A stretch of 64,000 bases of DNA from Taklimakanibacter deserti. GTDB lineage: Bacteria; Pseudomonadota; Alphaproteobacteria; Rhizobiales; Aestuariivirgaceae. Location: NCBI GenBank assembly GCA_003574785.1, contig QORU01000022.1, forward strand, positions 35,968 through 99,967, written 5' to 3'. A model generated the notes under the pieces. It did not search any database. It was given only the letters and a program-made list of their open reading frames with translations, and was not told where the DNA came from. The translations under genes and the position numbers were made by a program. Shown in pieces: positions 50,077-58,790 of the stretch (position 1 is its first letter; the number at the start of each line of letters is the position of its first letter).

Positions 50077-51672
50077 GTGGCGGCACCGGCGCGTCATGAC
50101 CAGGCGGGCGTGGAAATGCCCGACGCTGTCCTGCGCGTCCGCCGCATCGGCAAGAGCTTTGGCCCGGCCCGCGTCCTCCAGGATGTGTCGCTCGACCTGA
50201 AAGCCGGCGAGATCCTGGCCGTGGTCGGCGAGAACGGCGCCGGCAAATCCACCCTGATGAAGATCCTGGCCGGCATACATGATGACTATGACGGCGCGAT
50301 CGAGTTGTCGGGCGCAGCCGTCCGCTTCGCGGGCGTGCGCGACGCCGAGCGCCGCGGCATCGCCATCATCCATCAGGAGCTCAATCTCGTCCCGGGCCTC
50401 TCCGTCGCCGAGAACATCTATCTCGGCCGCGAGCCGATGCGCTTCGGCGTCATCGTCGACCGCACGTCATTGTTCAAGGCGGCGCAAAAGCTGCTCGCCG
50501 AGCTCGGCATCCGCATCGATCCCTTAAGCCGCGTCGGCCGCTTGCGCATCGGCGAGCAGCAACTCGTCGAGATCGCCAAGGCGATATCGGTCGGCGCCCG
50601 CATCCTCATCATGGACGAGCCGACCTCGGCACTCTCGCCGGGCGAGACCGAGACGCTCTTCGCCATCGTCCGCCGGCTCGCCTCCGAAGGCGTCGCCGTC
50701 ATTTATATATCGCACCGCATGGACGAGATCATGGCGCTCGCCGACCAGGTCATGGTGCTGCGCGACGGCCGCCACGTGCTGACCGCACCTATCGGCGATC
50801 TCTCCCGCGAACGCATCATCGCCGCCATGGTCGGCCGCGAAGTTACCTCGACACGGCAAGCTCACCAGGCGAAAGCGGGAACGCCGGCCTTGTCGGTGAC
50901 CGATCTCGGCCTCGACGTCATGACGAGGCGAGGCAGGAAGCGCGTCATCGACGGCGTGTCCTTCAGCGTGGCGCCGGGCGAGATCTTCGGCATTGGCGGC
51001 CTTCTGGGCTCGGGCCGCACCGAGATCCTCGAGACCATCTTCGGGGCGAGCGAAGGACAGAGCCACGGCGCCATCGCGATCGCCGGACAGCCGGTCGAGA
51101 TATCCTCGCCCCACAAGGCGCGCGAGCTCGGCCTCGCTTTCGTGCCCGAGGACCGGAAGCTCAAGGGCCTCGTCCTCGCCGACACGATTTCCGACAATAT
51201 CGCTCTGCCGTCCTTCGCGCGATTGTCGCGCTTCGGCGTGAGGCGTTTGGCGCGCGAGGAAAGTGCCGCGACCCGCCAGATCCGCAATCTCGCCATTGCC
51301 TGCCGGAGCCACGCCCAGGCGAGCAGCACTCTGTCGGGCGGCAATCAGCAGAAGATCGTGCTCGGCAAATGGCTCGAGACGGCGCCCCGCATATTGCTGC
51401 TCGACGAGCCGACGCGCGGCATCGATGTCGGCGCCAAGCAGGAGATCCACGATCTCATCATCGCGCTCGCGCAGGAGGGCCTTGCCGTCGTGGTGGTGAG
51501 CTCGGAACTGCCGGAGCTGCTCCATCTCTCCGACCGCATCCTGGTGATGAGCGAGGGCCGGCCGCAAGGCATTGTCGGCCGCGAGGCGGCGAGCGAGGAG
51601 GCGATCATGCATCTGGCCGCGCGCGGCCACCGCGACGCCACGACCGCTCTTCCCGAAGGTGAGCCGGTATGA
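50077..51672 (+). CDS. Sugar ABC transporter ATPase, two-domain RbsA type
   Basis: ATPase of 531 residues with two fused nucleotide-binding domains. The first has Walker A 'GENGAGKST' and signature-like 'LRIGEQQLVEIAKAI'; the second has the usual degenerate Walker A 'GGLLGSGRTE' and signature 'LSGGNQQKIVLGKWL' with Walker B 'RILLLDEPTRGIDVG'. Start is GTG after GGGAGG (50066-50071). The end overlaps the permease start by ATGA. Confidence 0.95.
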   Translation: MAAPARHDQAGVEMPDAVLRVRRIGKSFGPARVLQDVSLDLKAGEILAVVGENGAGKSTLMKILAGIHDDYDGAIELSGAAVRFAGVRDAERRGIAIIHQELNLVPGLSVAENIYLGREPMRFGVIVDRTSLFKAAQKLLAELGIRIDPLSRVGRLRIGEQQLVEIAKAISVGARILIMDEPTSALSPGETETLFAIVRRLASEGVAVIYISHRMDEIMALADQVMVLRDGRHVLTAPIGDLSRERIIAAMVGREVTSTRQAHQAKAGTPALSVTDLGLDVMTRRGRKRVIDGVSFSVAPGEIFGIGGLLGSGRTEILETIFGASEGQSHGAIAIAGQPVEISSPHKARELGLAFVPEDRKLKGLVLADTISDNIALPSFARLSRFGVRRLAREESAATRQIRNLAIACRSHAQASSTLSGGNQQKIVLGKWLETAPRILLLDEPTRGIDVGAKQEIHDLIIALAQEGLAVVVVSSELPELLHLSDRILVMSEGRPQGIVGREAASEEAIMHLAARGHRDATTALPEGEPV

Positions 51673-52961
51673 ACATTTGGCGCACACTGTCGGCGACCAA
51701 GCTCTATTGGGGCCTCGTGCTCCTCTTTGCCATCGGCGTGCTCTTTTCACCCGAGACCTCGAGTGGCAAGAACATCTTTCTCTCTTACGGCAATCTCACC
51801 GACGTCCTGCGCCAGGTCTCGATCATCGGCCTCGCCGCCGTCGGCATGACCACGGTCATATTGATCGCCGGCATCGATCTCTCGGTCGGCTCCTTGATGG
51901 CCTTCGCCTCGGTGGTCACCGGCATGCTCTTGACCCAGCAGGGCTGGACGCCCGCCGCCACCATGGGCGTGCCGGCGCTCGCCATCGTCGCCTTCATGAT
52001 CTTCGCCGGCGTGGCGCGCTTCATCTTCACCAATCTCGCGCGCGAGGGCGACGCGGTCGGCCATCATGAGACGGTGACGCTCGATCCGCTGCGCAAGCTG
52101 TGGATCCCGCTGGCGGCCGGCACCATCGCCGCGATCCTCGCCGTCCTCTATGCCGTGAGCCAGGTCGGGACGAAATTCGGCGTCATCGGCGTGCTGCTGG
52201 TGGTGCCGGCGCTCGGCCTCCTGCTCGGCGCGCTCAACGGCGTCATCATCGTGCGCGGCCGCCTGCAGCCCTTCATCGTGACGCTCGCCATGATGGTGGC
52301 AGCACTCGGCATCGCCCGCCTCACCGCCGGCCAGAACAGCGCCGTGCTCCCGGTCTATCCGGGCTCCAATGCGACGGCCGATTTCAACAATTTGCGCTCC
52401 ATGCTGTGGGGCGTCATGCCGGTGCCGGGCCTGTTCTTCATCGCCGCCGCGATCCTCTATGCCGCCCTCCTGCGCTTCACCGCCTTCGGCCGCTATGTCT
52501 ATGCGATCGGCGGCAATGAGGAGGCGACGCGGCTGTCGGGCGTCAAGGTCGACCGGGTGAAGATCTCGGTCTATGCCTTTTCCGGCATGCTGGCGTCGAT
52601 CGCGGGTGTGCTCTATGTGGCGCAATACCGCCAGGGCAAGCCCGACGCCGGCGCAGGGCTGGAGCTCGACGCCATCGCCGCGGTGGTGATCGGCGGCACG
52701 AGCCTCATGGGCGGGCGCGGCAGCATCGCCGGCACCATCGTCGGCGTCCTCATCTTCGGGCTGCTGTCCAACATCCTGCAGCTCCACAACATCAATTCCA
52801 ACCTGCAGCTGGTGCTCAAGGGCCTCATCATCGTGGTGACCGTGCTGGTGCAGGAACGCAATCTCGACGGGCTTTTCGGCCACTGGCGCCCCAGGGTGCC
52901 GGACCGCAAGGCGGATGCGGGGTCGGCTGCGGTGCAGCCGGGCAACAAGAAATCGTCATGA
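51669..52961 (+). CDS. Sugar ABC transporter permease, RbsC type
   Basis: CUT2 permease of 430 residues, about 100 longer than RbsC. Family motifs include 'ILIAGIDLSVGSLMAFASVV', 'PFIVTLAMMVAALGIARL' and 'GGTSLMGGRGSIAGTIVGVL'. The extra length comes from a loop with charged residues around 'LAREGDAVGHHETVTLDPLR' and an extra membrane segment, resembling XylH-type permeases. Coupled to the ATPase upstream by overlap; the binding-protein gene follows 14 bp downstream. Confidence 0.94.
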   Translation: MNIWRTLSATKLYWGLVLLFAIGVLFSPETSSGKNIFLSYGNLTDVLRQVSIIGLAAVGMTTVILIAGIDLSVGSLMAFASVVTGMLLTQQGWTPAATMGVPALAIVAFMIFAGVARFIFTNLAREGDAVGHHETVTLDPLRKLWIPLAAGTIAAILAVLYAVSQVGTKFGVIGVLLVVPALGLLLGALNGVIIVRGRLQPFIVTLAMMVAALGIARLTAGQNSAVLPVYPGSNATADFNNLRSMLWGVMPVPGLFFIAAAILYAALLRFTAFGRYVYAIGGNEEATRLSGVKVDRVKISVYAFSGMLASIAGVLYVAQYRQGKPDAGAGLELDAIAAVVIGGTSLMGGRGSIAGTIVGVLIFGLLSNILQLHNINSNLQLVLKGLIIVVTVLVQERNLDGLFGHWRPRVPDRKADAGSAAVQPGNKKSS

Positions 52962-52975
52962 AGGAGGTACGACCC

Positions 52976-53959
52976 ATGAAACGCCCAATGAAACGCCGTG
53001 ACTTTATCAGAGTATCCGTCCTGGCGGCCGGTGCGCCCTTGGCCATCTATCTGCCGCAGGGCTTCTCACCTGTTCGCGCGCAAGCCAAATGGAAGGTCGG
53101 CTTCTCGCAGGTCACCACCATCGAGCCCTGGCGCGTCCAGTTCAACAAGGACATCGAGGCGGAAGCGAAGAAGCATCCCGAGGTCGAGCTCATCATCACC
53201 GATGGTGAGGACAAGACCGAGAAGCAGGTCGCCGATGTCGAGAACCTCATTCGCCAGGAGATCAACGCGCTTCTGATCTCGCCCAAGGAGTCGGCCGGCC
53301 TCACCGGCGTCGTCGAGCAGGCGATCGACGCCAAGATCCCGGTCATCGTGCTCGACCGCAATGTCGAGACCGACCGCTATGCGCAGTTCATCGGCGGCGA
53401 CAATGTCGTGATCGGCAGGGCCGCCGGCGAGCATGCGGTGAAGCTTCTCGGCGGGCCGGGGGCGGCCAAGGGCAAGGTGGTCGAGATCTGGGGCGGGCTC
53501 GGCACCCAGCCGGCGCATGACCGCCACAATGGCTTCCATGAATTCACCGACAAGGAGGCCGGCATCGAGAACCTGCTCGACCAGCAATCGGCGGATTGGA
53601 AGCAGGCCGCGGCCTATGACATCATGGCGACGGCCCTGCGCAACCACGAGAAGATCGATCTCGTCTATGGCCACAATGATCCGATGGCCTATGGCGCCTA
53701 TCTCGCCGCCAAGGATGCGGGGCGCGAGAAGGACATCAAGTTCCTAGGGATCGACGCTTTGCCGAACGAGGGCGTGACCTGGGTCCATAATGGCGAGCTC
53801 TCGGCCACCTTCCTCTATCCCACACCTGGTGCCGAAGGCCTGCGCCAGGCGATCAAGCTCCTCAATGGCGAGAAGATCGAGAAGAAGATCATCCTCGCGA
53901 CCATGACGGTGACCAAGGAGAACGCCGACCAGATCATGAAGGATAATGGGTTGTTGTGA
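52976..53959 (+). CDS. Sugar ABC transporter substrate-binding protein, RbsB type (Tat-type signal)
   Basis: Periplasmic binding protein of 327 residues. The N-terminus 'MKRPMKRRDFIRVSVLAAG' has the twin-arginine pattern R-R-x-F-I, then a hydrophobic stretch and cleavage after 'SPVRAQA'. The mature part is a PBP type 1 fold with 'VVEQAIDAKIPVIVLDRNV' and 'LVYGHNDPMAYGAYLAAKD'. The start at 52976 follows AAGGAGG at 8-nt spacing; an ATG at 52958 overlapping the permease stop is weaker. Last gene of the transporter. Confidence 0.93.
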   Translation: MKRPMKRRDFIRVSVLAAGAPLAIYLPQGFSPVRAQAKWKVGFSQVTTIEPWRVQFNKDIEAEAKKHPEVELIITDGEDKTEKQVADVENLIRQEINALLISPKESAGLTGVVEQAIDAKIPVIVLDRNVETDRYAQFIGGDNVVIGRAAGEHAVKLLGGPGAAKGKVVEIWGGLGTQPAHDRHNGFHEFTDKEAGIENLLDQQSADWKQAAAYDIMATALRNHEKIDLVYGHNDPMAYGAYLAAKDAGREKDIKFLGIDALPNEGVTWVHNGELSATFLYPTPGAEGLRQAIKLLNGEKIEKKIILATMTVTKENADQIMKDNGLL

Positions 53960-53962
53960 TAT

Positions 53963-54115
53963 CACCCTCGCCCCGCTTTAGCGGGGAGAGGGAAGGGGCC
54001 CGGCGCAAAGCGCCGGGAAGGGTGAGGGGCTTGGTGCAAGCTTTGCTAAAGGCCCCTCACCCTCCCATTGCTACGTAATGGGTCCCTCCCTCTCCCCGCT
54101 TCGCGGGGCGAGGGC
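53963..54115. repeat. Intergenic CTCTCCC-type repeat at convergent gene ends
   Basis: The ends CACCCTCGCCCCGC (53963) and 'TCTCCCCGCTTCGCGGGG' with GCGAGGG (ending at 54115) are inverted; inner hairpins include GGGCCCGGCG/CGCCGGG and CCCATTG. It has the same plan as the copies at 27468 and 37874. The last 45 bp are also the 3' coding end of the fumarylacetoacetase-like gene. Confidence 0.8.
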
Positions 54116-55123
54116 AATTTTCTCCACCACCTGCTCGATCGCGCCGAAGATGGAATGGCCTTTGCGGTCGAGCATCTCGATGCGCACCCGGTCGCCGAAG
54201 CGCAGGAAAGGTGTGGCGGGCTTGCCTCCCCGGATGCTCTCGATCATGCGCAATTCGGCGATGCAGGAATAGCCACGGCCGCCCTCGCTCACCGGCCGGC
54301 CGGGACCGCCGTCACCATCCTTGTTCGACACGGTGCCCGAGCCGATGATCGAGCCCGCGGCGAGCGGGCGCGTCGTGGCGGCGTGGGCGATGAGCCGGCC
54401 GAAATCGAAGGTCATGTCCTCTCCGGCATCGGCGCGGCCGAAGGGCTTGCCGTTGAGATCGACACAAAGCGGCAGGCGCAATTTGCCGCCGCTCCAGGCA
54501 TCGCCTAGCTCGTCCGGCGTCACCGCGACCGGCGAGAAGGCGGAAGACGGTTTTGACTGGAAGAAGCCGAAACCTTTCGCCAGCTCGGCCGGGATCAGAC
54601 CGCGCAAAGAGACGTCGTTCACCAGCATCACCAGGCGGATCTTGCTCAAGGCGTCCGGCGCCGCGATGCCGGCGGGGACATCGCCCGTCACCACCGCGAC
54701 CTCGGCCTCCATGTCGATGCCCCAGGCTTCATCCGCCATCCGGATCGGATCGCGGGGCCTCAGGAATGAATCCGATCCGCCCTGGTACATCAAGGGATCG
54801 CTCCAGAAGCTTTCAGGCATCTCGGCGCCGCGGGCTTTGCGCACCAGCTCGACATGGTTCACATAGGCCGAGCCGTCGGCCCATTGATAGGCGCGAGGCA
54901 AAGGCGACTCGCATTCATGCTCATGGAAGCGGAAGGACGGCACCGATCCATGCTCGAGCCCAACCGCCAGATCGGCGAGCTTGGGTGCCAGGCGGTCCCA
55001 GTCGTCGAGCGCCTTCTGCAGGGTCAGAGCGATGTTGAATGCTTCCGTGGCGCGCGTCAGGTCGCGCGAAACGACGACGAGCTTGCCGTCGCGCGCGCCG
55101 TTACGGATGGTCGCGAGCTTCAT
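54071..55123 (-). CDS. Fumarylacetoacetate hydrolase family protein
   Basis: Hydrolase of 350 residues that, next to hmgA and maiA, should split fumarylacetoacetate to fumarate and acetoacetate, the last step of tyrosine/homogentisate breakdown. Metal and catalytic segments visible: '[17 protein letters not shown]' (Glu ligands) and '[17 protein letters not shown]' (Asp), then '[11 protein letters not shown]'. The final residues '[12 protein letters not shown]' are encoded by an intergenic repeat, so the C-terminus was probably altered by its insertion. The start overlaps hmgA's stop (ATGA). Confidence 0.92.
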   Translation of the reverse strand: MKLATIRNGARDGKLVVVSRDLTRATEAFNIALTLQKALDDWDRLAPKLADLAVGLEHGSVPSFRFHEHECESPLPRAYQWADGSAYVNHVELVRKARGAEMPESFWSDPLMYQGGSDSFLRPRDPIRMADEAWGIDMEAEVAVVTGDVPAGIAAPDALSKIRLVMLVNDVSLRGLIPAELAKGFGFFQSKPSSAFSPVAVTPDELGDAWSGGKLRLPLCVDLNGKPFGRADAGEDMTFDFGRLIAHAATTRPLAAGSIIGSGTVSNKDGDGGPGRPVSEGGRGYSCIAELRMIESIRGGKPATPFLRFGDRVRIEMLDRKGHSIFGAIEQVVEKIALAPRSGEREGPIT

Positions 55124-56430
55124 GGCGTGCCGGTGAACTTCTTGCCGAGGCCCGACCAGCAGTCGATATAGTCGGTCTGCAGCGTTTCGACGCTCGCCGC
55201 ATAGGCGGTGAGATGCTGCGGATAGCGCGTCTCGAACATGAAGGCGAGCGTGTTGGTGAGCTTGACGGGCTTGAGCTCGACGGTGCTCGCTTTCTCGAAG
55301 GCGGTCGCATCCGGCCCATGCGGCAGCATGCAATTATGCAGGCTGATGCCGCCCGGCACGAAACCGTCGGGCTTGGCGTCATATTGCCCGTAAATCAGGC
55401 CCATGAATTCCGACATGATGTTCATGTGATACCAGGGCGGCCGGAAGGAATGTTCGGCGACCGACCAGCGCTCGGGAAAGATGACGAAATCGACATTGGC
55501 GGTGCCTTCTTCGCCCGAAGGGGCCGTCATCACGGTGAAGATCGAGGGATCCGGATGGTCGAACAGGATCGCGCCCACCGGCGAGAAGGTGCGCAGGTCA
55601 TATTTGAAAGGCGCGTAATTGCCATGCCAGGCGACGACATCGAGCGGCGAATGATCGATCTTCGTCTCGTAGAACTTGCCGCACCATTTGACGGTGAGGG
55701 TCGAGGGCGTCTCCTTGTCCTCGAAAGCCGCATTGGGCGTCTTGAAGTCGCGCGGATTGGCGAGGCAATTGGCGCCGATCGGGCCGCGGTCGGGCAAAGT
55801 GAACTTGGCGCCGTAATTCTCGCAAAGATAGCCGCGGGCCGGGCCGTCGAGCAACTCGGCCTTGAACTTCATGCCGCGCGGGATGACGCAGATCTCGCCC
55901 GGCTGAACTTCAATCTTGCCGAGCTCGGTGAAGAACCGCAATCCGCCCGATTGCGGCACGATGAGCATCTCGCCATCGGCATTGTAGAAATAGTCGTCCG
56001 TCATCGACTGGTTGACGAGATAGACGGAGGCCGCCATGCCGGTCTGGGTGTTGACATCGCCCGCCGTCGTCATGGTGCGAATGCCGGAAATAAAGGTCGT
56101 GCCCTCATTCGGCATGGGCGGCGGTCCCCAGCGCAACTGCCCGATCGGGAGATCGTGGTCGTCGAGACAGGGCGCCGTCTTCCAGAAGGGGACGCTCGCC
56201 TTGCTGAAGTGCCCGCTATGCCGGACCGACGGGCGCATGCGATAGAGCCAGGAGCGCTCATTGATGCCGCGGGGTGCGGTAAAGGGCGAGCCCGACAATT
56301 GCTCGGCATAGAGCCCATAGGCCGGGCGCTGCGGCGAGTTCTGGCCATGCGGCAGGGCGCCGGGCAGTGCTTCGGTCTCGAAATCATTGCCGAAGCCCGG
56401 CATGTAGCCGGCAAGGATCGCGCTTTTCAT
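55120..56430 (-). CDS. hmgA: Homogentisate 1,2-dioxygenase
   Basis: Fe(II) ring-cleaving dioxygenase of 436 residues converting homogentisate to maleylacetoacetate. The N-terminus '[19 protein letters not shown]' is family-diagnostic. Iron ligands His and Glu are in '[14 protein letters not shown]' and the second His in '[11 protein letters not shown]'. Operon with the FAH-like gene, and divergent from a MarR regulator with a strong dyad operator between them. Confidence 0.97.
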   Translation of the reverse strand: MKSAILAGYMPGFGNDFETEALPGALPHGQNSPQRPAYGLYAEQLSGSPFTAPRGINERSWLYRMRPSVRHSGHFSKASVPFWKTAPCLDDHDLPIGQLRWGPPPMPNEGTTFISGIRTMTTAGDVNTQTGMAASVYLVNQSMTDDYFYNADGEMLIVPQSGGLRFFTELGKIEVQPGEICVIPRGMKFKAELLDGPARGYLCENYGAKFTLPDRGPIGANCLANPRDFKTPNAAFEDKETPSTLTVKWCGKFYETKIDHSPLDVVAWHGNYAPFKYDLRTFSPVGAILFDHPDPSIFTVMTAPSGEEGTANVDFVIFPERWSVAEHSFRPPWYHMNIMSEFMGLIYGQYDAKPDGFVPGGISLHNCMLPHGPDATAFEKASTVELKPVKLTNTLAFMFETRYPQHLTAYAASVETLQTDYIDCWSGLGKKFTGTP

Positions 56431-56446
56431 GATCGCGCCTCCATTA

Positions 56447-56484
56447 GTTTCATGTGAGACTATCTAGATAGTTGCAAATGAAAC
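56447..56484. promoter_or_regulatory. 38-bp nested palindromic operator between hmgA and marR-type gene
   Basis: A perfect 14-bp palindrome ACTATCTAGATAGT (56459-56472) is framed, at exactly 5 nt on each side, by GTTTCAT (56447-56453) and ATGAAAC (56478-56484). The whole is symmetric and lies 16 bp from the hmgA start and 21 bp from the MarR start. It is very probably the operator of that MarR protein and overlaps both promoters. Confidence 0.85.
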
Positions 56485-56505
56485 CAAATATGTCAAGATG
56501 GCGCC

Positions 56506-56967
56506 ATGGCGTCCTTCCAGCTCACCCAGTTCCTCCCCTTCCGGCTGAACCGCCTCGCGGCAGAAATCTCCGAAGAGCTGTCAGTCCTTTATGCCGAGCG
56601 GTTCCAGATCGACATCCCGCAATGGCGCGTGCTCGCCACTCTGTCCGCGGGCAATGGCTGGACGGCCAAGGCCATCGTCGCCTCGACCCGCACGCATAAA
56701 TCGACGATCAGCCGGGCGGTCGAGGCGCTGGAGCAGCGTGGCCTGATCGAGGCGGTGCAGTCGGCGCAGGACAAGCGCGAATATCGCCTGCGCCTCACCG
56801 CAGAGGGCCGCAGGCTTTTTCGCGAGCTGGCGCCGCTGGTGCTCGCTTACGAGGAGGAGCTGATGGAGAGGCTGGGTGACAAGGAGGCGCGGCGCCTCGA
56901 AAGGGCGATCGCGGCGCTCGAGGTGGCGCTCGGCCTTGCCGCGGAGGAACGCGATGAAGCTCTATAG
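56506..56967 (+). CDS. MarR family regulator of homogentisate genes
   Basis: Regulator of 153 residues with the winged HTH 'WTAKAIVASTRTHKSTISRA' and 'VEALEQRGLIEAVQSAQDKR' (about residues 45-85), flanked by dimerisation helices. It diverges from hmgA-FAH and overlaps maiA by 14 bp, so it is placed to sense homogentisate or a related acid and control both directions (an HmgR-like role). A long palindrome lies in its promoter. Confidence 0.92.
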   Translation: MASFQLTQFLPFRLNRLAAEISEELSVLYAERFQIDIPQWRVLATLSAGNGWTAKAIVASTRTHKSTISRAVEALEQRGLIEAVQSAQDKREYRLRLTAEGRRLFRELAPLVLAYEEELMERLGDKEARRLERAIAALEVALGLAAEERDEAL

Positions 56968-57592
56968 CTATTTCCGCTCGACCGCCGCCTACCGGGTGCG
57001 CATCGCCTTGGCGCTCAAGGGCATCGACGTCGAGCAGATCGCCATCCATCTGGTGAAGGAGGGCGGCCAGCAGCTCAAGCCCCCCTATCTCGTCAAGAAT
57101 CCGCAAGGCCTCGTGCCGGCGCTCGAGCTCGATGACGGCACGGTCCTCACCCAGTCGCTGGCCATCATCGATTATCTGGAGGCGATCGCGCCCGAGCCGC
57201 GGCTCGTGCCGCAGGACCCGGTCAGGGCCGCGCAGATCCGCGCCGTGGCGCTGACCATCGCCTGCGACATCCATCCGCTCAACAATCTCAGGGTGCTCAA
57301 TTATCTCAAAGGTCCGCTGGGCCGCCCGCAGGACGAGGTCGACCAATGGTACCGGCACTGGATCCTGAAAGGCGGTCTCGAAGCGGTCGAGGCGCTGATC
57401 GAGGGCGGGCACTTCTGCTTCGGCGATCGACCGTCCCTGGCGGATATCTGCCTCATCCCGCAGGTCTTCAATGCGCGCCGCTACAAGATCGACATCTCGC
57501 ATCTGAAGAAGATCGAGGCCGTCGACCGGTACTGCAAGGAATTGCCCGCCTTCAAGGCGGCGCATCCCGCGCAGCAGCCGGACGCGGAGTAA
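56954..57592 (+). CDS. maiA: Maleylacetoacetate isomerase (zeta-class GST)
   Basis: Glutathione-dependent cis-trans isomerase of 212 residues turning maleylacetoacetate into fumarylacetoacetate. The glutathione/catalytic segment 'YSYFRSTAAYRVRIALALKG' opens the protein (Ser-Thr in place of the usual Ser-Ser), followed by 'NPQGLVPALELDDG' and 'LTQSLAIIDYLE'. The overlap with the MarR gene shows coupling. It completes the homogentisate pathway with hmgA and the FAH-like gene. Confidence 0.95.
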   Translation: MKLYSYFRSTAAYRVRIALALKGIDVEQIAIHLVKEGGQQLKPPYLVKNPQGLVPALELDDGTVLTQSLAIIDYLEAIAPEPRLVPQDPVRAAQIRAVALTIACDIHPLNNLRVLNYLKGPLGRPQDEVDQWYRHWILKGGLEAVEALIEGGHFCFGDRPSLADICLIPQVFNARRYKIDISHLKKIEAVDRYCKELPAFKAAHPAQQPDAE

Positions 57593-57623
57593 TACCTTTA
57601 CCGCATGCGAAGTAATACCTTTA
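57588..57623. repeat. 13-bp direct repeat at maiA 3' end
   Basis: AGTAATACCTTTA occurs at 57588-57600 and 57611-57623, 23 bp apart; the first copy contains the maiA stop codon. Origin unclear; possibly a slippage or target duplication. Confidence 0.6.
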
Positions 57624-57673
57624 AGCGATGGGCAGACGCTTGCGGGTGGATTAGCTTGGGGCAGTTTTTGTTT

Positions 57674-57722
57674 GCGCATGATCTTTTCGGAAAACCGGCG
57701 TCCACTTTTCCGGATCATGCGC
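57674..57722. repeat. Rhizobial-type palindromic repeat
   Basis: Outer arms GCGCATGATC (57674-57683) and GATCATGCGC (57713-57722) and inner arms CGGAAAA (57688-57694) and TTTTCCG (57706-57712) are all perfect. This is a dispersed intergenic palindrome well known in Hyphomicrobiales genomes. It lies just before the DedA-rhodanese gene. Confidence 0.85.
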
Positions 57723-57735
57723 TGGAGAAGACACG

Positions 57736-58671
57736 ATGGACCTTACAAGTCTTGTCCAGCATTATGGACTCGTTCTCGTTTTTGCGAGCGCCTTCATCGA
57801 GCAGCTGGGCCTGCCCATTCCCTCCTATCCCGTGCTTCTGGTTGCGGGCGCCTTGAGCTATGTCGGCGGCGAGTCGCTGGTCCTGATCGTCGCCATAGGG
57901 ACGCTGGGCGTGGTGATGGGCGATCTCCTGGTTTACGCGGCCGGCGCCCGGTTTGGCCGCCGCGCTCTGTCCGTCGTCTGCAAGCTGAGCCTGGCGCGGG
58001 ACGACTGCGTGCGGCGGACGGAGGACAGATTCGCCCGTTTCGGACCCTGGGCCCTGCTCTTCGTGAAGTTTCTTCCCGGATTTGCCCTGGTGCTGATCCT
58101 TCTCTCAGGTTTTACGCGGCTCGCCATTCCGCTCTTCCTGCTTCTCGACGGGATCGGCGCCCTCGCCTATGTCGCACTTCCCGTCATATTGGGCGCCATC
58201 TTCCATGACGCCATCGATTCCGCCCTTACGGCGGTCACGCGCTGGGGAGAATTGGGCACGGCGCTGGTCGTCGCCGTTTTGCTCCTCTACATGATCTATC
58301 GCCTGGTGGATCGGCAGCTCTTCATCCGGCAGCTCAGAATGGCGCGCATTTCCGCAAGCGAGCTCGCAAGCCTCATTGATGGCGGCCAGAGCCCGATCAT
58401 TTTCGATGTCCGCTCTGCCGAGGCGCGCCAGAGGGAGGGCATCATCCCCGGCTCGATCAGCGCGCGCGCCGACCAGATCTCGCTCGTGGCTTCGCGTTAC
58501 GCGCGGGATGTGGAGATCATCGTCTATTGCTCATGTCCCAATGAGGCCTCGGCCGCCGTCGCGGCACGGCATCTGAAGCGCGCAGGCTTCAAGCATATCC
58601 GGCCGCTGTTGGGCGGGATCGAGGCCTGGGCCGGCGCAGGGCGGCCGATCGAGCTCGCCGCTTTGCCCTGA
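57736..58671 (+). CDS. DedA family membrane protein fused to rhodanese domain
   Basis: Fusion of 311 residues. Residues 1-195 are a DedA/SNARE-associated (VTT) membrane domain with 'FIEQLGLPIPSYPVLLVAGA', 'GDLLVYAAGARFGRRALSVV' and the conserved 'FVKFLPGF'; residues 200-311 are a rhodanese domain ('PIIFDVRSAEARQREGIIPG') with a candidate active Cys in 'IIVYCSCPNEASA'. DedA proteins help lipid flipping and proton-motive homeostasis; the rhodanese would transfer sulfur or sense oxidants at the membrane. It stands alone downstream of maiA. Confidence 0.9.
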   Translation: MDLTSLVQHYGLVLVFASAFIEQLGLPIPSYPVLLVAGALSYVGGESLVLIVAIGTLGVVMGDLLVYAAGARFGRRALSVVCKLSLARDDCVRRTEDRFARFGPWALLFVKFLPGFALVLILLSGFTRLAIPLFLLLDGIGALAYVALPVILGAIFHDAIDSALTAVTRWGELGTALVVAVLLLYMIYRLVDRQLFIRQLRMARISASELASLIDGGQSPIIFDVRSAEARQREGIIPGSISARADQISLVASRYARDVEIIVYCSCPNEASAAVAARHLKRAGFKHIRPLLGGIEAWAGAGRPIELAALP

Positions 58672-58790
58672 AGCTCGCCTGCATTTTAAGAAGATTGTCC
58701 GGACTGAGAGGCGAAGAATGCCGGCTCTCGTGTCGCGCCGCGAACCGTGCTAGTCTGCCTTCGTCCTTCTCTGCCTTGATCGGTGACGTG

